NCBI GenBank assembly: GCA_028819345.1
Contig: JAPPLW010000068.1
Coordinates: 1-64,000, forward strand
Origin: a bacterium
GTDB taxonomy: Bacteria; Actinomycetota; Acidimicrobiia; Spongiisociales; ZC4RG35
Length of the DNA: 64,000 bases
Reading direction: 5' to 3'
The position numbers were made by a program, and so were the translations under genes. This document shows positions 18,946 to 28,201 of the stretch, in pieces (position 1 is the stretch's first letter; the number at the start of each line of letters is the position of its first letter). The notes under the pieces were generated by a model. It made no database searches. It was not told where the DNA came from and saw only the letters and a program-made list of their open reading frames with translations.

Positions 18946-21257
18946 GGACCCTTCAGGTCGGCGACCCGGCGTGGGGATTCATCCCTGTCGGTCGTGGTCT
19001 GGAGCGGAGCGCTTTCATCTCCGTCCCGGGTGCCAAGAACGGCCGAAGCTTGGCGCGACGGCCACCAGTTCCAACGGCCCAGCAGGGCGACCAGCGCCGG
19101 CACTATCAACGTGCGGGTTATGAACGTGTCGATCAGCACTCCCACGGCAACCGCGAACCCGAGTTGCAGCAGGTCCTGGAGCGGAAGGGTCATCAGCGCC
19201 GAGAAGGTGCCGGCCAGGATGATCCCCGCAGAGGTGATGACCGGACCGGTGCGGGCGAGGGCGTAGCGGGTGGCATGCTTGAGGGGGGATCGCCGCGCCT
19301 CCTCGCGGATGCGCGACATCAGGTAGATGTTGTAGTCGACGCTCAACGCGTTCAGGAAGACGAAGAGGAAGAACGGGACGGCGTACCCGATGCCGACATG
19401 ATCGAATATCAGTATGAACACCGCCACCGACAGGCCGAGGGTTGCAAAGTAGGTGAAGGCGATCGTGGCCATCAGGTAGAGGGGAGCGATCAACGACCGC
19501 AGCAGCACCGCCAGTACCAGGCCGATGGCCAGAAGGATGAGAGGCAGCACCACCAGAGAGTCCCGGTTTCCCGCGGTGCGAGTGTCGTAGGCCTCCGCCG
19601 TGTCGCCTCCGATCAGCAGGCTGCCGGGGGACAGGCCCAGTGACGCTCCCGTCTGGCGGGCAAGGCTGCGCAGGTCGGGCACGGCATCGAGGGCCTCCCG
19701 GGAAAAGGGATTCTCCTCCAGCACCAGGTCGATGCGGCCGGCGCTCCCATCAGGGGAGACGAACCGCTGCGCGATCGCCTCCGGTAGCACCGAGGCGGGG
19801 GGTCCGTCGGTGCCGAGGGGCCGGCTGGGACCGGAGGCGTCGGCGACGGCCGGGTGCCCGGCGAGTTCCAGGGTGAGGGCGTCCAGTTGTTGGAGGGAGG
19901 CCGGATCGAGCGCGTCGGCGCCCGGGGGCAGGGACACGTAGAGCCGGGTGGGGGAGAGTTCGCCCGCCGGAAACCCGCTCCGCAGCAACTCGAAGCTGCG
20001 GACCGACTCGGCATTCTCGGGCAGGCTCTCCAGTTGGTCGTAGTTGGTCTGGTAAGGGATCAGGCCTGCCAGCAGCACACCGAGACCCAACACCGTGACG
20101 GTGAGGGAGATGCCTGGTCGCCGCAGGACCACCGCCCCCACCCTCCCGTACACGCTGCGCCTCCAGTCGAGTTGCCTTCCGGTCTCGGCACCCAGGCGGG
20201 GTTGCATCGGCCAGAAGGCGCGCCTTCCGAAGATGGTCAGCAATGCCGGGATGAGGGTCAGCGCGGCCAGCATCATCAGAGCTACGGCGATAGCGATCAC
20301 GGGACCGAGCGCCTGGTAGGAACGCAGCGTTGCCAGCCCCAGAGCGACGCAGGCGACCAGGATGGTGGCGCCCGCCGAGGCCACCGCTCCGCCGACGCCC
20401 CGCATCGTACGTCTCATGGCCTCGTGGCGGTCGCTGTGCCTGGTCAATTCCTCGCGAAAGCGCGCCGAGACGAACAGCACGTAGTCGGTTCCGGTGCCGA
20501 ACAGCACGACGGTCATGATCCCGGTGGTCTGCCCGGAGATCGGGAGATCGAGATTGAGGGCGAACCAGGCGGCGATGGCGCCGGCGACCTGAAAGACCAG
20601 TCCCACGCCCAGGAGCGGGATCGCCGCCATGACCGGGGATCGGTAGATGATGATCAGCAGCACCAGCACCAGGAGGACGGTCACCAGCAGAAGCAGGCTG
20701 TCGATGTTGGCGAACACCCCGACCAGGTCCACCACCAACCCGCCGGGTCCTCCCACGGCAATCTCCACGCCGGTCAGACCGATGGAGGCCGAGCGGTCGC
20801 GGATGCTGCGCACCGTGTCGGTGAACGGATCTTCGGCAGGCTCGCCCAACACCTCCACAAAGACATACATGGTGGTGCCGTCTGGAGAAACCAGGCCGGA
20901 CCCTTGACCCATGGCCGGGTCGGGACTCAAGACCCGCCCCACGTTGTCAGGCGCCTCGGGGCCGGACAACCAGTCTGCGATCCTGGCCGCAGCCTCATAG
21001 GAGCCGGGGCCGAGGCCGGCCGGGTCGCGCAAAACGATCAAAACGGGTGTGCCGGCCGACGGGAAACGTTCCTGCGCGAACTCGAATGCCCGGGTTGCCT
21101 CGGCGTCGCCGGGTAGGAACAGGGCCTGCTCGTTCTCCGTGGCCTCGTTCAACATGGGGAGTTGCGAGATCAATAGACCAGCGGCGAAGAGCCAGGCGAC
21201 GAGGGTTACCCACTTACCGCGGGGACTGGATGCAAAGTCGGTTAGATGGCCGAGCAC
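18942..21257 (-). CDS. MMPL family transporter
   Basis: A second RND/MMPL exporter, 771 residues, distinct from the one at 5618-8125. Each half has the loop-plus-helices layout. The membrane motifs are GTGTDYVLFVSARFREELTRH in the first half and NALSVDYNIYLMSRIREEARR in the second. Such proteins move lipids or hydrophobic compounds across actinobacterial membranes. The start is GTG 21257. It leads the operon followed by the UV-dimer glycosylase and mycothione reductase, an unusual mixture of transport, DNA repair and thiol redox functions. Confidence 0.88.
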   Translation of the reverse strand: MLGHLTDFASSPRGKWVTLVAWLFAAGLLISQLPMLNEATENEQALFLPGDAEATRAFEFAQERFPSAGTPVLIVLRDPAGLGPGSYEAAARIADWLSGPEAPDNVGRVLSPDPAMGQGSGLVSPDGTTMYVFVEVLGEPAEDPFTDTVRSIRDRSASIGLTGVEIAVGGPGGLVVDLVGVFANIDSLLLLVTVLLVLVLLIIIYRSPVMAAIPLLGVGLVFQVAGAIAAWFALNLDLPISGQTTGIMTVVLFGTGTDYVLFVSARFREELTRHSDRHEAMRRTMRGVGGAVASAGATILVACVALGLATLRSYQALGPVIAIAVALMMLAALTLIPALLTIFGRRAFWPMQPRLGAETGRQLDWRRSVYGRVGAVVLRRPGISLTVTVLGLGVLLAGLIPYQTNYDQLESLPENAESVRSFELLRSGFPAGELSPTRLYVSLPPGADALDPASLQQLDALTLELAGHPAVADASGPSRPLGTDGPPASVLPEAIAQRFVSPDGSAGRIDLVLEENPFSREALDAVPDLRSLARQTGASLGLSPGSLLIGGDTAEAYDTRTAGNRDSLVVLPLILLAIGLVLAVLLRSLIAPLYLMATIAFTYFATLGLSVAVFILIFDHVGIGYAVPFFLFVFLNALSVDYNIYLMSRIREEARRSPLKHATRYALARTGPVITSAGIILAGTFSALMTLPLQDLLQLGFAVAVGVLIDTFITRTLIVPALVALLGRWNWWPSRQASAVLGTRDGDESAPLQTTTDRDESPRRVADLKGP

Positions 21258-21534
21258 CGTCCACTTCCGTTCGGGGAGGCGGGGCTGGCCGGTGCGGCGT
21301 GACCCTTAAACAGCGTTAGCAATTCCACGCGTCGGCTGTGGTACGAAGATGGCAGGCCGTCGGACATGTGGAGCAGTATCTCATTTGCCTGACCAGGTGA
21401 GCTGCTTCCTGTAAGTCCTGTCGAGGCATCGGATGTCCAAAGAGAGTACAGGAATCGCGATCAAATGTTGGAGGGTTGCAGATCGAGGCCCAAACCTTGG
21501 GAGGTCCTGGCGCCCGGGCTCCGCCTCCGCTTTG
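21258..21534. other. divergent intergenic region
   Basis: This is the left part of the 310-base gap between the MMPL gene and the GntR gene. I see no conserved gene; one weak upstream extension of the GntR frame has no similarity to GntR proteins. The regulatory elements visible are at the right end and are listed separately. Confidence 0.4.
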
Positions 21535-21567
21535 TATAACTGGATTAGTTCTAGTTATAATAGAACT
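21535..21567 (+). promoter_or_regulatory. leaderless promoter with two overlapping GntR operators
   Basis: The -10 box TATAAT lies at 21556-21561 and the ATG follows six bases later, so transcription should start at the start codon (leaderless mRNA). TTGTAT at 21532-21537 is a possible -35 with 18-base spacing. Two perfect palindromes overlap it: TATAACT (21535-21541) with AGTTATA (21553-21559), and AGTTCTA (21547-21553) with TAGAACT (21561-21567). Autorepression by the GntR protein is the natural reading. Confidence 0.75.
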
Positions 21568-21915
21568 ATGCTCTGGAAGATCGACACTCAGTCTCCGCAG
21601 CCTCTGCACGAGCAACTGGCCGGCCAGGTCAGGCGCGCCATTGCCACCCGGGCACTGGTGGAAGGCGAGAAATTGCCTCCGGCGCGGGAAGTGGCCAGGG
21701 GCCTGGGAGTGAATATGCACACGGTCCTGCGGGCGTTCCAGACCCTGCGGGACGAGGGACTGCTGGAGGTCCGCAGAGGCCGAGGCACCTCCGTGGCTGC
21801 CAACGCCCAGCCGGTGACCCGCCACGTTGAACTGGCCCGCAGTCTGGTGAGCCAAGCCCGCCGAGCCGGGCTCGAAGATCGTGAAATCCTGCAACTCGTG
21901 GAGGTGCAATTGTGA
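21568..21915 (+). CDS. GntR family transcriptional regulator, YtrA type
   Basis: The 115-residue protein has the YtrA-subfamily plan: winged helix with PLHEQLAGQVRRAIATRALVEGEKLPPAREVARGLGVNMHTVLRAFQTLRDEGLLEVRRGRGTSV, then a short helical dimerisation tail. Such regulators usually control a membrane protein encoded next to them. The DUF1648 gene overlaps its stop by four bases (GTGA). No ribosome site precedes ATG 21568; instead a -10 box stands six bases away, so the transcript is likely leaderless. The palindromes in the promoter are the likely operator. Confidence 0.92.
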   Translation: MLWKIDTQSPQPLHEQLAGQVRRAIATRALVEGEKLPPAREVARGLGVNMHTVLRAFQTLRDEGLLEVRRGRGTSVAANAQPVTRHVELARSLVSQARRAGLEDREILQLVEVQL

Positions 21916-22907
21916 AAGAGAAGACAAGCCGCACAGTGCTTGGCGTCGTCATTCCGGTGGCGGTGGCGGCCACCGGCCTGGTTCCCTATCGGGCCTATCG
22001 ATCCGACCTGCCCGACCGGATAGCCAGTCACTTCGGCGTCTCCGGAAGAGCGGACGGTTCGATGACACCCGAGGTGTTCCTGGTCGTATGCGGGGCAATG
22101 ATGGCGATTGGCCTGGGAGCCTGTGTGACCGTCGCCCTGGCCCGGCGGAGGTTCCAGCCCATGGTTGCGCCGAGCGTTTCGGCAGTGGGCGCCTTCTTGG
22201 GAGCCGTCTCGGCGGGGATCCTCGCCATCACCGTCATCAGCCAACGTGGGCTGGATCGATGGCAGGACGCCACCCTCCCTCCGTGGGCCGTGATCGCCTG
22301 GATCATCGGCAGCGTGGCGTTGGCCGGTGTGGCCGCGTGGATAGCTTCCTCGCTTCCATGCAGGCGGCAGGCCGGGGCGGACGCCGCGCCTCCGGCGATG
22401 GATCTCTCCCCCACAGAGCGGGTGTTCTGGAGCGCCACCCTGTCCGCCAGGTGGCCGTTGGTGTTGGGCCTGGCCATCTTGCTGGTCGGCCTGGCTCTGT
22501 TGCTGATCACGGAGTTGTGGATCGGTCTGGTCATGCTGGGCATCTCGATTCTCATGACCTTCTTCGGGCGGATACGGGTCACCGCCGACCGGTCGGGGCT
22601 TTCTGTGCGGTACGGGTTCCTGGGCTGGCCTCGCAGGTCGATTTCCATCCGGCGCATCGCCGTGGCTCGGGCCGTGGATATTCGGCCAACCGAATGGGGC
22701 GGATGGGGCTACCGGGGCAGCCTGGCCATCATGAGGCGGGCCGCGGTGGTGCTGCGCGCCGGTCCCGGTATCCGCCTTGACCTGCACGATGGAAGAGTCT
22801 TCGCGGTGACCATCGATGACCCGGAAGATCCGGTCCTCTTGCTAAATGCTGAAATCTCGCGCCGGGCCGCCCTAAACCCGGCTTCCGAAAGGGAGTCAAT
22901 GTCCTGA
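21912..22907 (+). CDS. DUF1648 membrane protein
   Basis: A 331-residue polytopic protein with about five to six hydrophobic helices (9-25, 54-75, 88-110, 124-146, 178-215). The N-terminal LPDRIASHFGVSGRADGSMTPE is the DUF1648 signature (seen in SdpI-like immunity proteins). The C-terminal 100 residues are soluble and beta-rich (ITADRSGLSVRYGFLGWPRRSI-like PH fold). The GTG start overlaps the GntR stop, so the two genes are co-translated. The pair GntR plus DUF1648 is common in actinobacteria; it may sense or resist envelope-active compounds, which is inference. Confidence 0.8.
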   Translation: MKEKTSRTVLGVVIPVAVAATGLVPYRAYRSDLPDRIASHFGVSGRADGSMTPEVFLVVCGAMMAIGLGACVTVALARRRFQPMVAPSVSAVGAFLGAVSAGILAITVISQRGLDRWQDATLPPWAVIAWIIGSVALAGVAAWIASSLPCRRQAGADAAPPAMDLSPTERVFWSATLSARWPLVLGLAILLVGLALLLITELWIGLVMLGISILMTFFGRIRVTADRSGLSVRYGFLGWPRRSISIRRIAVARAVDIRPTEWGGWGYRGSLAIMRRAAVVLRAGPGIRLDLHDGRVFAVTIDDPEDPVLLLNAEISRRAALNPASERESMS

Positions 22908-22914
22908 GTGGATC

Positions 22915-23766
22915 GTGAACGCCACCAGCACCAGTGAGATCGTTACAGCAGCCGATGGTTTCAGGGAACTGCGCAGACGATGGCGATCTCGAGATCCATG
23001 GGCGTCGGCTCTCCTGATTCACGGCGCAGCCGAACACTCGGGCCTCTGGGAACTGGTCGGCGCCCGGTTGTCGTCGGCGGGAATAGACACCCACGGGTTC
23101 GACCTCCGGGGATGCGGCGCCTCCGGCGGGCGCCGCGCCGACATCGAGGATTGGACTGACTTTCTCCGCCAGGTTCGCGACAATCTGGTCCCACTCCTGT
23201 CCACCGACCTGCCGGTCGTGCTCCTTGGTCACTCCCTCGGAGGTCTGATAGCGGTTGAATACGCCCTGTCGGACCATTCCCAACCGGATTTGGTGGTCCT
23301 CCACGCACCTGCGGTCGGGAATTTCATCCCGGCCTGGCAGCGCCGCCTGGCGCCCTTGTTGGCCAGGCTTGCGCCTCGCATGACGTTCGCCAACTGGATC
23401 GATCTCAACAGGGTGTTCACCGACCCGGCGACGGTTGATCTCCATAGGGCCGACCCCCTGAGGACGACCCGCACCACGGCGCGCCTGGCGGCGCTGCTGC
23501 TGGAACACATGGAGCGGGCCGGACGCTCAGTCGATCAATACAACGCCCGCACGCTGGTGCTTCACGGCGCCGCAGACCACCTCGTCCCCCTGTCTGCCAC
23601 CAAGGCGATGGGGGACCTCCCGTCGGTTGACCGCAAGACATATCCCGGGATCAGGCACGGAACGATCATCGAGCCCCAGGGGATGGGGATGGTTGATGAC
23701 ATAGCCGCCTGGGTCCAGGAGCAGACAACCCGAGGTGGACGCCAGGAATCCCTTCTCGAAACCTAG
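22915..23766 (+). CDS. alpha/beta hydrolase, lysophospholipase/monoglyceride-lipase type
   Basis: The 283-residue enzyme has an intact catalytic triad: Ser107 in LLGHSLGG, Asp221 in VLHGAADHLVP and His248 in GIRHGTI. The oxyanion loop is LIHGAAEHSG near residue 35 and the DLRGCGASGG block matches the serine aminopeptidase S33 / monoacylglycerol lipase group. The GTG start is eight bases after the DUF1648 stop. The next gene (GS-like) follows closely, so it may lead the amide/ester catabolic run that continues to 27465. The actual substrate is not predictable. Confidence 0.85.
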   Translation: MNATSTSEIVTAADGFRELRRRWRSRDPWASALLIHGAAEHSGLWELVGARLSSAGIDTHGFDLRGCGASGGRRADIEDWTDFLRQVRDNLVPLLSTDLPVVLLGHSLGGLIAVEYALSDHSQPDLVVLHAPAVGNFIPAWQRRLAPLLARLAPRMTFANWIDLNRVFTDPATVDLHRADPLRTTRTTARLAALLLEHMERAGRSVDQYNARTLVLHGAADHLVPLSATKAMGDLPSVDRKTYPGIRHGTIIEPQGMGMVDDIAAWVQEQTTRGGRQESLLET

Positions 23767-23853
23767 GCTTTGAAGGTGAATCCTGCGCACACAGCAGGTG
23801 ACCCGGTACAACCCCGCCGACATTCGCCGAGAGATCGAGGAGGTGGTTCGGGC

Positions 23854-25149
23854 ATGGATCTGACGTGGCTGGCCCACACCGACCTGGCGGCGATCAGCCG
23901 CGGCCGGGCGATTCCCGACTATGACCCGGAGGGATCGCAATCGGTTGGCTGGGTCCCGGCGGACCTGGCCCTCGACCCGTTCGGGGGGTTGGTCGACAAT
24001 CCCTGGGGACCGGTTGGAGACTTGCGATTGGTGCCCGATCCCACCACGCTGGTCCACATCCCGGGTACACCCACGGCGTCGGAGATGAACTTCGTGCTCT
24101 GCACGGCTACCGACCTGGAGGGCAAACCCTGGCGATCCTGTCCTCGCGGGGCGCTCTTGTCTCAGGCCACGCGGCTCGAGGAGGACTTCGGCCTGCTGTT
24201 GCTCGCCGCCTTCGAACAGGAATTCTCACATGTGACCAGTGCGGCGCCCCCCGCACCCTTCTCGCTCGAGGCCGCCCGGGTTGTCGAGCCGTTGCTGGAG
24301 GAGATCTTCGGCGCGCTTGATGAGGCGGGCGTCGAGCCCGAGAACATCCTCCCTGAGTTCGGCCAGCACCAGTTCGAGGTCACGACCCGCCCCGCAGTTG
24401 GGGTTGCAGCCGCGGACAGGGCGGTGATAACCCGGACGGTGGTCAGAGAGATCGCCCGCCGGCAGGGTCGTCGCGTCACCTTCGCTCCGGTCATCGGCCC
24501 GGGTGCGGGGACCAACGGCGTGCACATCCACTTCAGCCTCCTCGACCGCCAGGGCCGGCCTGTCACCCACGATCCCCGCGGCGACCACGGCCTCTCCCCG
24601 GCCGCCCAGCAGTTCGCGGCCGGGATTGTCGCCCACCTCCCGGCGCTCACCGCCCTCACAGCCCCGACCGTGGCGTCTTACCTTCGGCTTCAGCCTCACT
24701 CCTGGAGCGCGGCCTACGTGGTGTTCGGAAACCAGAATCGCGAGGCTGCGGTCCGCGTCGCCCCCAGGTCGAGAGTGGACGGCGATCACGATCACGAACG
24801 GGCGAACCTCGAGTACCGGCCATCCGATGGAGCCGCCAATCCATATCTTGCGCTCACGGGCATCCTGATCGCCGGCATGGACGGATTGGAGAGAGAACTC
24901 CCGTGTCCGGAGTCAGTCGAATTCGACCCGTCCGTGCTCTCGGAGGCAGAGTTGAAGGAGAGGGGCATCACCCGGTTGCCCCAATCGCTGGGCGAGGCGC
25001 TGGACTGCCTGGAGCAGGACTCGATGATCGCGGAGGCTCTCGACTCGGATCTGCTGGAGTGCTACCTGACCATGAAGAGAAACGAAGTGGCGATGTTCGC
25101 CGGGGTTGACGAGGCTGAACTCATAGCCAGGTACGTTGATGCGTACTAG
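23854..25149 (+). CDS. glutamine synthetase-like enzyme (FluG/PuuA-type)
   Basis: A 431-residue member of the GS family with the catalytic C-terminal domain: AAFEQEFSHV, PEFGQHQFEVTTRP, GTNGVHIHFSLLD and NREAAVRVAPRS are the metal and ATP/glutamate-binding blocks. It is shorter than GlnA-I and lacks its adenylylation region, so it likely makes a gamma-glutamyl or other amide from an amine. ATG 23854 follows GAGGAGG; longer frames have no ribosome site. The stop overlaps the start of an amidohydrolase. GS plus amidohydrolase is the domain pair fused in fungal FluG. Confidence 0.88.
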   Translation: MDLTWLAHTDLAAISRGRAIPDYDPEGSQSVGWVPADLALDPFGGLVDNPWGPVGDLRLVPDPTTLVHIPGTPTASEMNFVLCTATDLEGKPWRSCPRGALLSQATRLEEDFGLLLLAAFEQEFSHVTSAAPPAPFSLEAARVVEPLLEEIFGALDEAGVEPENILPEFGQHQFEVTTRPAVGVAAADRAVITRTVVREIARRQGRRVTFAPVIGPGAGTNGVHIHFSLLDRQGRPVTHDPRGDHGLSPAAQQFAAGIVAHLPALTALTAPTVASYLRLQPHSWSAAYVVFGNQNREAAVRVAPRSRVDGDHDHERANLEYRPSDGAANPYLALTGILIAGMDGLERELPCPESVEFDPSVLSEAELKERGITRLPQSLGEALDCLEQDSMIAEALDSDLLECYLTMKRNEVAMFAGVDEAELIARYVDAY

Positions 25150-26278
25150 CTGCCAATCGGAGACGGCCTCGGCCATCGCCGATCTGGAGTTGGTGGACCA
25201 CCACTGTCACGGCGTCAGCTCTGCGCCGCTGAGCAACGAAGACTTCGCCTCCCTTCTGACCGAGGGCGGCCGGGAGATGCTGTCGGCCATCGACCCGATC
25301 GCATCGCCCCTGGGCATGGCCGTGCGATCACTCTGCGCGCCGCTTCTTGATCTCGATCCGCACACTCCGATCACCGAGTACTTGAGGCGCCGGTCCTCGC
25401 TAGGGGAACCGGCGGTGGCCCGAAGAATGCTGGCCGGCGCCGGACTCAGTGACCTCATCATCGACACCGGTCATCTGTCCGATCAGGTGCTCAGCCCCGA
25501 CGGCATGAAGAAGGCGGGCGACTTCGAGACCCACGAGATCGTCCGTGTCGAAGCCGTGGCCGAAGAGGTCTTCGCCTCGGTGGGCGGCGAGGGCTTCGTC
25601 GATGAGTTCGCCCGCCGGCTGGTGAGCCGGGCCAGGGGAGCGGTGGGGCTCAAATCGATCATCGCCTACCGGGCCGGTCTCGACATCGACCCCGACCGCC
25701 CGTCTGTGGAAGCCGTCTCGGGGGCGCTGGCCGGATGGACTCCCGGCAGCCGCCTGGAGGACGTCGTCCTGCTACGTCACTGCCTGTGGGTCGGCCTGGG
25801 AGTGGCAGAGGACCTTGGAATCCCCCTCCAGCTTCACAGTGGCTTCGGTGATCGGGACCTCGAACTGTGGCGTGCGGACCCGACTCGTTTCACGCCCTGG
25901 CTCAGGCGGATCCCTCGGTCGGTGAACATCTGCTTCCTTCACTGCTGGCCCTACCACCGGCAGGCCGCCTACCTGGCCGCGGTCTATCCGAATGTCTACA
26001 TCGACACCGGTGAGGTCAACACCCATGCCGCCCTCGGGTATGACCGTATCCTCGCCGAGACCCTCGAGGTGGCGCCCTTCGAGAAGGTGCTGTACTCCAG
26101 CGACGCCTTCGGCCTTCCCGAGCTCTACTACGTCGGGTCCATGCGATTCCGGAGCGCTCTGGGCTCGTTGCTTGAGGACTGGCAGAGACGCGGCTTCTGC
26201 TCGCTTTCCTACGCGGTGGAAATAGCGACCGCCATCGGACGCACCAACGCCGAGAAGCTCTACCGGTTGGGCCGGTGA
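25139..26278 (+). CDS. amidohydrolase family 2 protein
   Basis: This metal-dependent TIM-barrel hydrolase of about 379 residues shows DHHCHGV near the N-terminus (the HxH metal site), LQLHSGFGD, FLHCWPYHR and YSSDAFG at the strand ends. It belongs to the amidohydrolase_2 group related to the FluG N-terminal half. The ATG at 25139 overlaps the GS stop. A TTG three bases earlier is also possible. With the GS-like and M20 genes it forms a tight operon for building and cleaving amide bonds, direction unknown. Confidence 0.85.
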   Translation: MRTSCQSETASAIADLELVDHHCHGVSSAPLSNEDFASLLTEGGREMLSAIDPIASPLGMAVRSLCAPLLDLDPHTPITEYLRRRSSLGEPAVARRMLAGAGLSDLIIDTGHLSDQVLSPDGMKKAGDFETHEIVRVEAVAEEVFASVGGEGFVDEFARRLVSRARGAVGLKSIIAYRAGLDIDPDRPSVEAVSGALAGWTPGSRLEDVVLLRHCLWVGLGVAEDLGIPLQLHSGFGDRDLELWRADPTRFTPWLRRIPRSVNICFLHCWPYHRQAAYLAAVYPNVYIDTGEVNTHAALGYDRILAETLEVAPFEKVLYSSDAFGLPELYYVGSMRFRSALGSLLEDWQRRGFCSLSYAVEIATAIGRTNAEKLYRLGR

Positions 26279-27465
26279 CCCCGCTTCTGAAGAGCCTTCT
26301 CAGCCAAATCCGGGAGGATTCGGCGCGGCTGGTCAGTCTCAGACACGCTCTCCACGCGGTCCCCGAGCCGGGCAACCAGGAGTGGGAGACCGCCGAGTTG
26401 ATCCGGCGCCACCTGGGGACGACCTCCCATGAGATCGACACCGCAACGGTGGTGCACATCGGGCCGGTGGAGAAAGGCGCCGTGATCCTGAGAGCCGAAC
26501 TCGACGGTCTCGAGGTTGCCGAACCCCCGCGTTGCGATTACGCCTCGACCAACGGTTGGATGCACGCCTGCGGCCATGACATCAACATGGCGGCCCTCGT
26601 GGGGACGGTCACCGCCCTCCTCACGGTCGAAGACCGGCTACCGGTGGGCGTCACCGCCGTCTTTCAGCCGTCCGAGGAGACGTACCCGTCGGGAGCCCGA
26701 CGCCTGGTGAACGATGCGGAGAGGCTGTTTGCCAACCCCGTCGCCGCCATCGCCGTCCATACCCATCCGCGAGTGCCGGTCAACCACGTGGCGGTGGGAG
26801 AGGGCACGATCAACGCCTCCTCGGACGCGTTCGAGATCACCATCGAGGGCAGGGGCGGGCACGGTGGCTATCCCCATGAATCAGACGATGTCATCGGAGC
26901 CATGAGCGCCACGATCATGGCTCTCCAACAGATCCCCGGCCGGAGAGTCGACCCGTTGGAGCCGGTGGTGGTCTCGGTCGGATCGGTCCACAGCGGGACC
27001 GCGCCCAACGTCCTCCCCGGTTCTGCCACCTGCACCGGGACCCTTCGAGCCATGACCGCTGGAAGCCGAACGGCGCTGCAGGAGTTGGTGGAGGAGACCG
27101 CTTCTGCCACCGCCGCCGCCCACGGGTGTCGCGCCTCGGTGCGCCTGGAACGGGGCGAGCCCCCGCTGGTCAACGCCCCGGCCCTGGTGGAGGCCTTCAG
27201 GCGCTGGGCCCCGGAGGCGTCCCTTCCGACCGTCGCCCAGTTCAGGTCGATGGGCGCCGACGACTTCTCCTTCTTCGGAGAGATCGCTCCCACCCTGATG
27301 GTGTTCGCCGGGGCGCCCTCCCAATTCGGCGAAGCCCACCTGCACAGCCCTGACTACGTGCCCCACGACGAGGCCGTCCTCCTGGCGGCCGCCGCTTACT
27401 GCTGCGGCGTGGCCGCTGGGTTTGAAGCGGCAGTGGAGGCGGATGGGCTGAACCCTCTGCAATGA
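26275..27465 (+). CDS. M20 family amidohydrolase/peptidase
   Basis: A 396-residue zinc hydrolase of the aminoacylase/carboxypeptidase type. Metal-binding motifs are WMHACGHDINMAALVG, the catalytic EET in FQPSEETYPSGA, and HTHPRVPVNHVAV. The lid/dimerisation domain follows (FEITIEGRGGHGGYPHE). It cleaves an N-acyl or amide bond of an amino-acid conjugate. The GTG start overlaps the amidohydrolase stop by four bases (GTGA), so the three genes are coupled. Confidence 0.9.
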   Translation: MTPLLKSLLSQIREDSARLVSLRHALHAVPEPGNQEWETAELIRRHLGTTSHEIDTATVVHIGPVEKGAVILRAELDGLEVAEPPRCDYASTNGWMHACGHDINMAALVGTVTALLTVEDRLPVGVTAVFQPSEETYPSGARRLVNDAERLFANPVAAIAVHTHPRVPVNHVAVGEGTINASSDAFEITIEGRGGHGGYPHESDDVIGAMSATIMALQQIPGRRVDPLEPVVVSVGSVHSGTAPNVLPGSATCTGTLRAMTAGSRTALQELVEETASATAAAHGCRASVRLERGEPPLVNAPALVEAFRRWAPEASLPTVAQFRSMGADDFSFFGEIAPTLMVFAGAPSQFGEAHLHSPDYVPHDEAVLLAAAAYCCGVAAGFEAAVEADGLNPLQ

Positions 27466-27541
27466 GGATCCGCCCAACCTTCCGACTCAAGAGATGGCGC
27501 AGCGGCTGCCACCGGGAGAGGTGTGCTGCCGGGAGGGTCGA

Positions 27542-28201
27542 CTAAGCGGGTCGCGCGTCCCCAAGCGGCGCCGCCGTGCGAGCCGCAACCTCGTCGAAGG
27601 ACACGCCGGGAGACAGTTCGACGACCTCGAATCCGTTGGGGGTGATATCGATCACCGCCAGGTCGGTGTAGACGCGGTCCACCACGCGGGCGCCGGTGAG
27701 GGGATAGGAGCAGCGCTCGACCAGCTTGGGCGTCCCGTCCCGGGTGCAGTGTCTGGTGATCACGTACACGGCCTTCACGCCGGACACGAGGTCCATGGCT
27801 CCGCCCACCGCCGGGATGGCGCCCTCCCCACCGGTCGACCAGTTGGCCAGGTCGCCGTTGGCCGCCACCTCCAGGGCGCCCAGCACGCTGAGATCGAGGT
27901 GACCGCCGCGGATCATGGCGAAGCTGTCGGCCTGATGGAAATAGGAGGCGCCCGGCCGGGTGGTGACCTGTTTCTTGCCGGCGTTGATCAGTTCGGGATC
28001 TCCCTTGCCGGGCTCGGGCGACGGGCCCATTCCCAACAGCCCGTTCTCGATGTGCAGCACGATCTCCCGGTCGTCGGGGATGAAGAGGGCGATCAACTCG
28101 GGCAGTCCGATGCCCAGGTTGACATAGGAGCCGTCGGGGATGTCCTGCGCGGCCCGCCGGGCGACCTGGCGGGTCGTCAGGCCCATGGCGGCGGGGCTCA
28201 T
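27542..28201 (-). CDS. scoB: 3-oxoacid CoA-transferase subunit B
   Basis: The 219-residue beta subunit has the catalytic Glu in LHIENGLLGMGPSP (the ENG motif), and the conserved SFAMIRGGHLDLSVLGALEV and TDLAVIDI blocks. Together with subunit A it moves CoA between succinyl-CoA and acetoacetate or a related 3-oxoacid. The frame is open far upstream, but ATG 28201 overlaps the scoA stop by four bases and gives the family's start. It ends convergently to the M20 gene with no strong terminator visible. Confidence 0.92.
   Translation of the reverse strand: MSPAAMGLTTRQVARRAAQDIPDGSYVNLGIGLPELIALFIPDDREIVLHIENGLLGMGPSPEPGKGDPELINAGKKQVTTRPGASYFHQADSFAMIRGGHLDLSVLGALEVAANGDLANWSTGGEGAIPAVGGAMDLVSGVKAVYVITRHCTRDGTPKLVERCSYPLTGARVVDRVYTDLAVIDITPNGFEVVELSPGVSFDEVAARTAAPLGDARPA

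Noticed and set aside
23787-23872. Short frame VTRYNPADIRREIEEVVRAW before the GS gene
   Set aside because: It ends in TGA four bases after the GS ATG and is out of frame with the GS. It could be an upstream peptide, but there is no support beyond its being open.
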